Source: Chitinophagaceae bacterium (GTDB lineage: Bacteria > Bacteroidota > Bacteroidia > Chitinophagales > Chitinophagaceae). From it: a DNA stretch of 6,906 nucleotides. The DNA is taken from contig CANKNL010000161.1 in NCBI GenBank assembly GCA_947483345.1, forward strand, positions 1-6,906, read 5' to 3'. Position 1 is the first letter of the stretch. Each line of letters opens with the position of its first letter. Of this stretch, positions 6,029-6,906 are shown piece by piece. Under the pieces are notes generated by a model. The model was not told the DNA's origin, did not search any database, and worked only from the letters and a program-made list of their open reading frames with translations. A program made the position numbers and the translations under genes.

Positions 6029-6906
6029 ATGTCTAATTCATTATTCCGCACAAAAAAAATTGAACATATTTTAGCTGAGGGAAGTGAGGATGCACATGGT
6101 AGCGGCGGATTAAAACGTGTACTTACGGTGCGGGATCTTACTTTTTTTGGTATTGCCGCAATCTTAGGTGCAGGCAGTTTCAGCAGCCTTGGCTTTGCGG
6201 TTTTTCATGGCGGCCCGGGCGTGGTGATCTTATTTGTAATTACGGGTATCGCTTGTGCATTTACGGCTTTGTGTTACTCTGAATTTGCAAGCCGTATACC
6301 TGTTGCCGGTAGTGCGTACACTTATGCCTACGCCAGTTTTGGAGAGTTATTTGCCTGGGTAATTGGTTGGGCATTGATCATGGAATATTCTATCGGTAAT
6401 ATTTATGTGGCCTATAGCTGGAGTGATTATTTTACGTCATTGATGGGTAAAATGCATATACATATACCCGAATATTTATGCACCAGTTATATGGAGGCAA
6501 AACATGCCATTGAAGCTGGCAGTACCAATGCAAATGAATTAAATGCCTGGAACAATGCCCCCGTTGTTGGAGGATTAAGAATGATACTGGATCTGCCGGC
6601 ATTGGTCATCAATTTCCTGATTACCTACCTGGTTTATCGTGGTGTAAAAGAAAGCCGTAATTTCAGTAATGTGATGGTGATGTTGAAAATAGCTGTGGTG
6701 GCGCTTATCATTATCGTTGGCGGTTACCTGGTTTTTTCAAACGGACTTACTGCCAACTGGATGCCGCCCAATGATGAGGGATTAAAAACTTTTATGCCAA
6801 ATGGGTTTAGTGGTGTAATGATGGCGGTTGCCAGCGTATTTTTTGCCTATATTGGTTTTGATGCGGTGAGTGTATTGGCAGAAGAAAGTAAGAATCCGCA
6901 ACGGGA
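6029..6906 (+). CDS. APC-superfamily amino acid permease, cationic amino acid transporter type (N-terminal 292 residues, 3' end outside the window)
   Basis: The frame opens at ATG 6029 and runs to the window edge with no stop. It encodes an inner-membrane transporter with the APC (LeuT-fold) signature. After a soluble tail (1-35), the first helix has the unwound glycine motif GIAAILGAGSF (41-51), helix 2 starts at GGPGVV (61-66), then SEFASRIPVAGSAYTYAY (84-101) of helices 2-3. Two blocks near the end are characteristic of CAT-type permeases: YRGVKESRNFSN (203-214) before helix 5, and FFAYIGFDAVSVLAEESKNPQR (start 271, end 292) covering helix 6 and its cytoplasmic end. Full family members are about 450-550 residues, so roughly half is seen. 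The helix 4-5 loop (about 140-182) is longer than usual, with one Cys at 151. It would import amino acids by proton coupling; the specific substrate cannot be read from sequence. It has its own promoter candidate at 5930-5959. Confidence 0.92.
   Translation, partial: MSNSLFRTKKIEHILAEGSEDAHGSGGLKRVLTVRDLTFFGIAAILGAGSFSSLGFAVFHGGPGVVILFVITGIACAFTALCYSEFASRIPVAGSAYTYAYASFGELFAWVIGWALIMEYSIGNIYVAYSWSDYFTSLMGKMHIHIPEYLCTSYMEAKHAIEAGSTNANELNAWNNAPVVGGLRMILDLPALVINFLITYLVYRGVKESRNFSNVMVMLKIAVVALIIIVGGYLVFSNGLTANWMPPNDEGLKTFMPNGFSGVMMAVASVFFAYIGFDAVSVLAEESKNPQR

Noticed and set aside
1..6906. Possible mobile, defence or novel multi-gene system
   Set aside because: All frames of useful length are accounted for by six recognisable families. 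I saw no transposase, integrase, terminal repeats, regularly spaced repeats, tRNA-like sequence or cluster of unknown small genes.

Overview
The window looks like chromosomal DNA of a member of the Bacteroidota, probably near the Chitinophagaceae. This is an inference from four things: an A/T-leaning sequence, gene starts with no clear Shine-Dalgarno sequence, a candidate promoter of the TTG-N19-TAnnTTTG type used by this phylum, and the general character of the encoded proteins. No 16S or other decisive marker is present. Six genes cover nearly all of it, in two divergent groups that part at about 2708-2832.

Left group, minus strand, read from about 2707 down to 1: a 12-helix MFS transporter of unknown substrate (1493-2707, GTG start); a glycosylasparaginase precursor with a twin-arginine type signal peptide (371-1405); and a CutC-family protein (374 down to 1, cut by the window edge). 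The cutC start, TTG, overlaps the TGA stop of the asparaginase gene by four bases, so the two are very probably translationally coupled. The 87-base gap after the transporter gene holds no convincing terminator or promoter, so all three may be one transcript. The asparaginase would cleave GlcNAc-asparagine left over from N-glycoprotein breakdown outside the cytoplasm. What CutC does beside it is not known.

Right group, plus strand: RNase R (rnr, 2833-4896); a short-chain trans-polyprenyl diphosphate synthase (4958-5923); and the first 292 codons of an APC-superfamily amino acid permease (6029 to the right edge). The permease has its own good promoter candidate at 5930-5959. Between rnr and the synthase gene lies a small degenerate octamer repeat, and just before the rnr start codon is a perfect 8+8 inverted repeat.

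The content is mostly ordinary housekeeping and catabolic genes. I found no mobile element, CRISPR array, RNA gene, toxin-antitoxin or defence module, and nothing that amounts to a new biological system. The points that deserve a second look are the glycosylasparaginase-cutC coupling, the inverted repeat at the rnr start, the octamer repeat, and some atypical residues in the permease.
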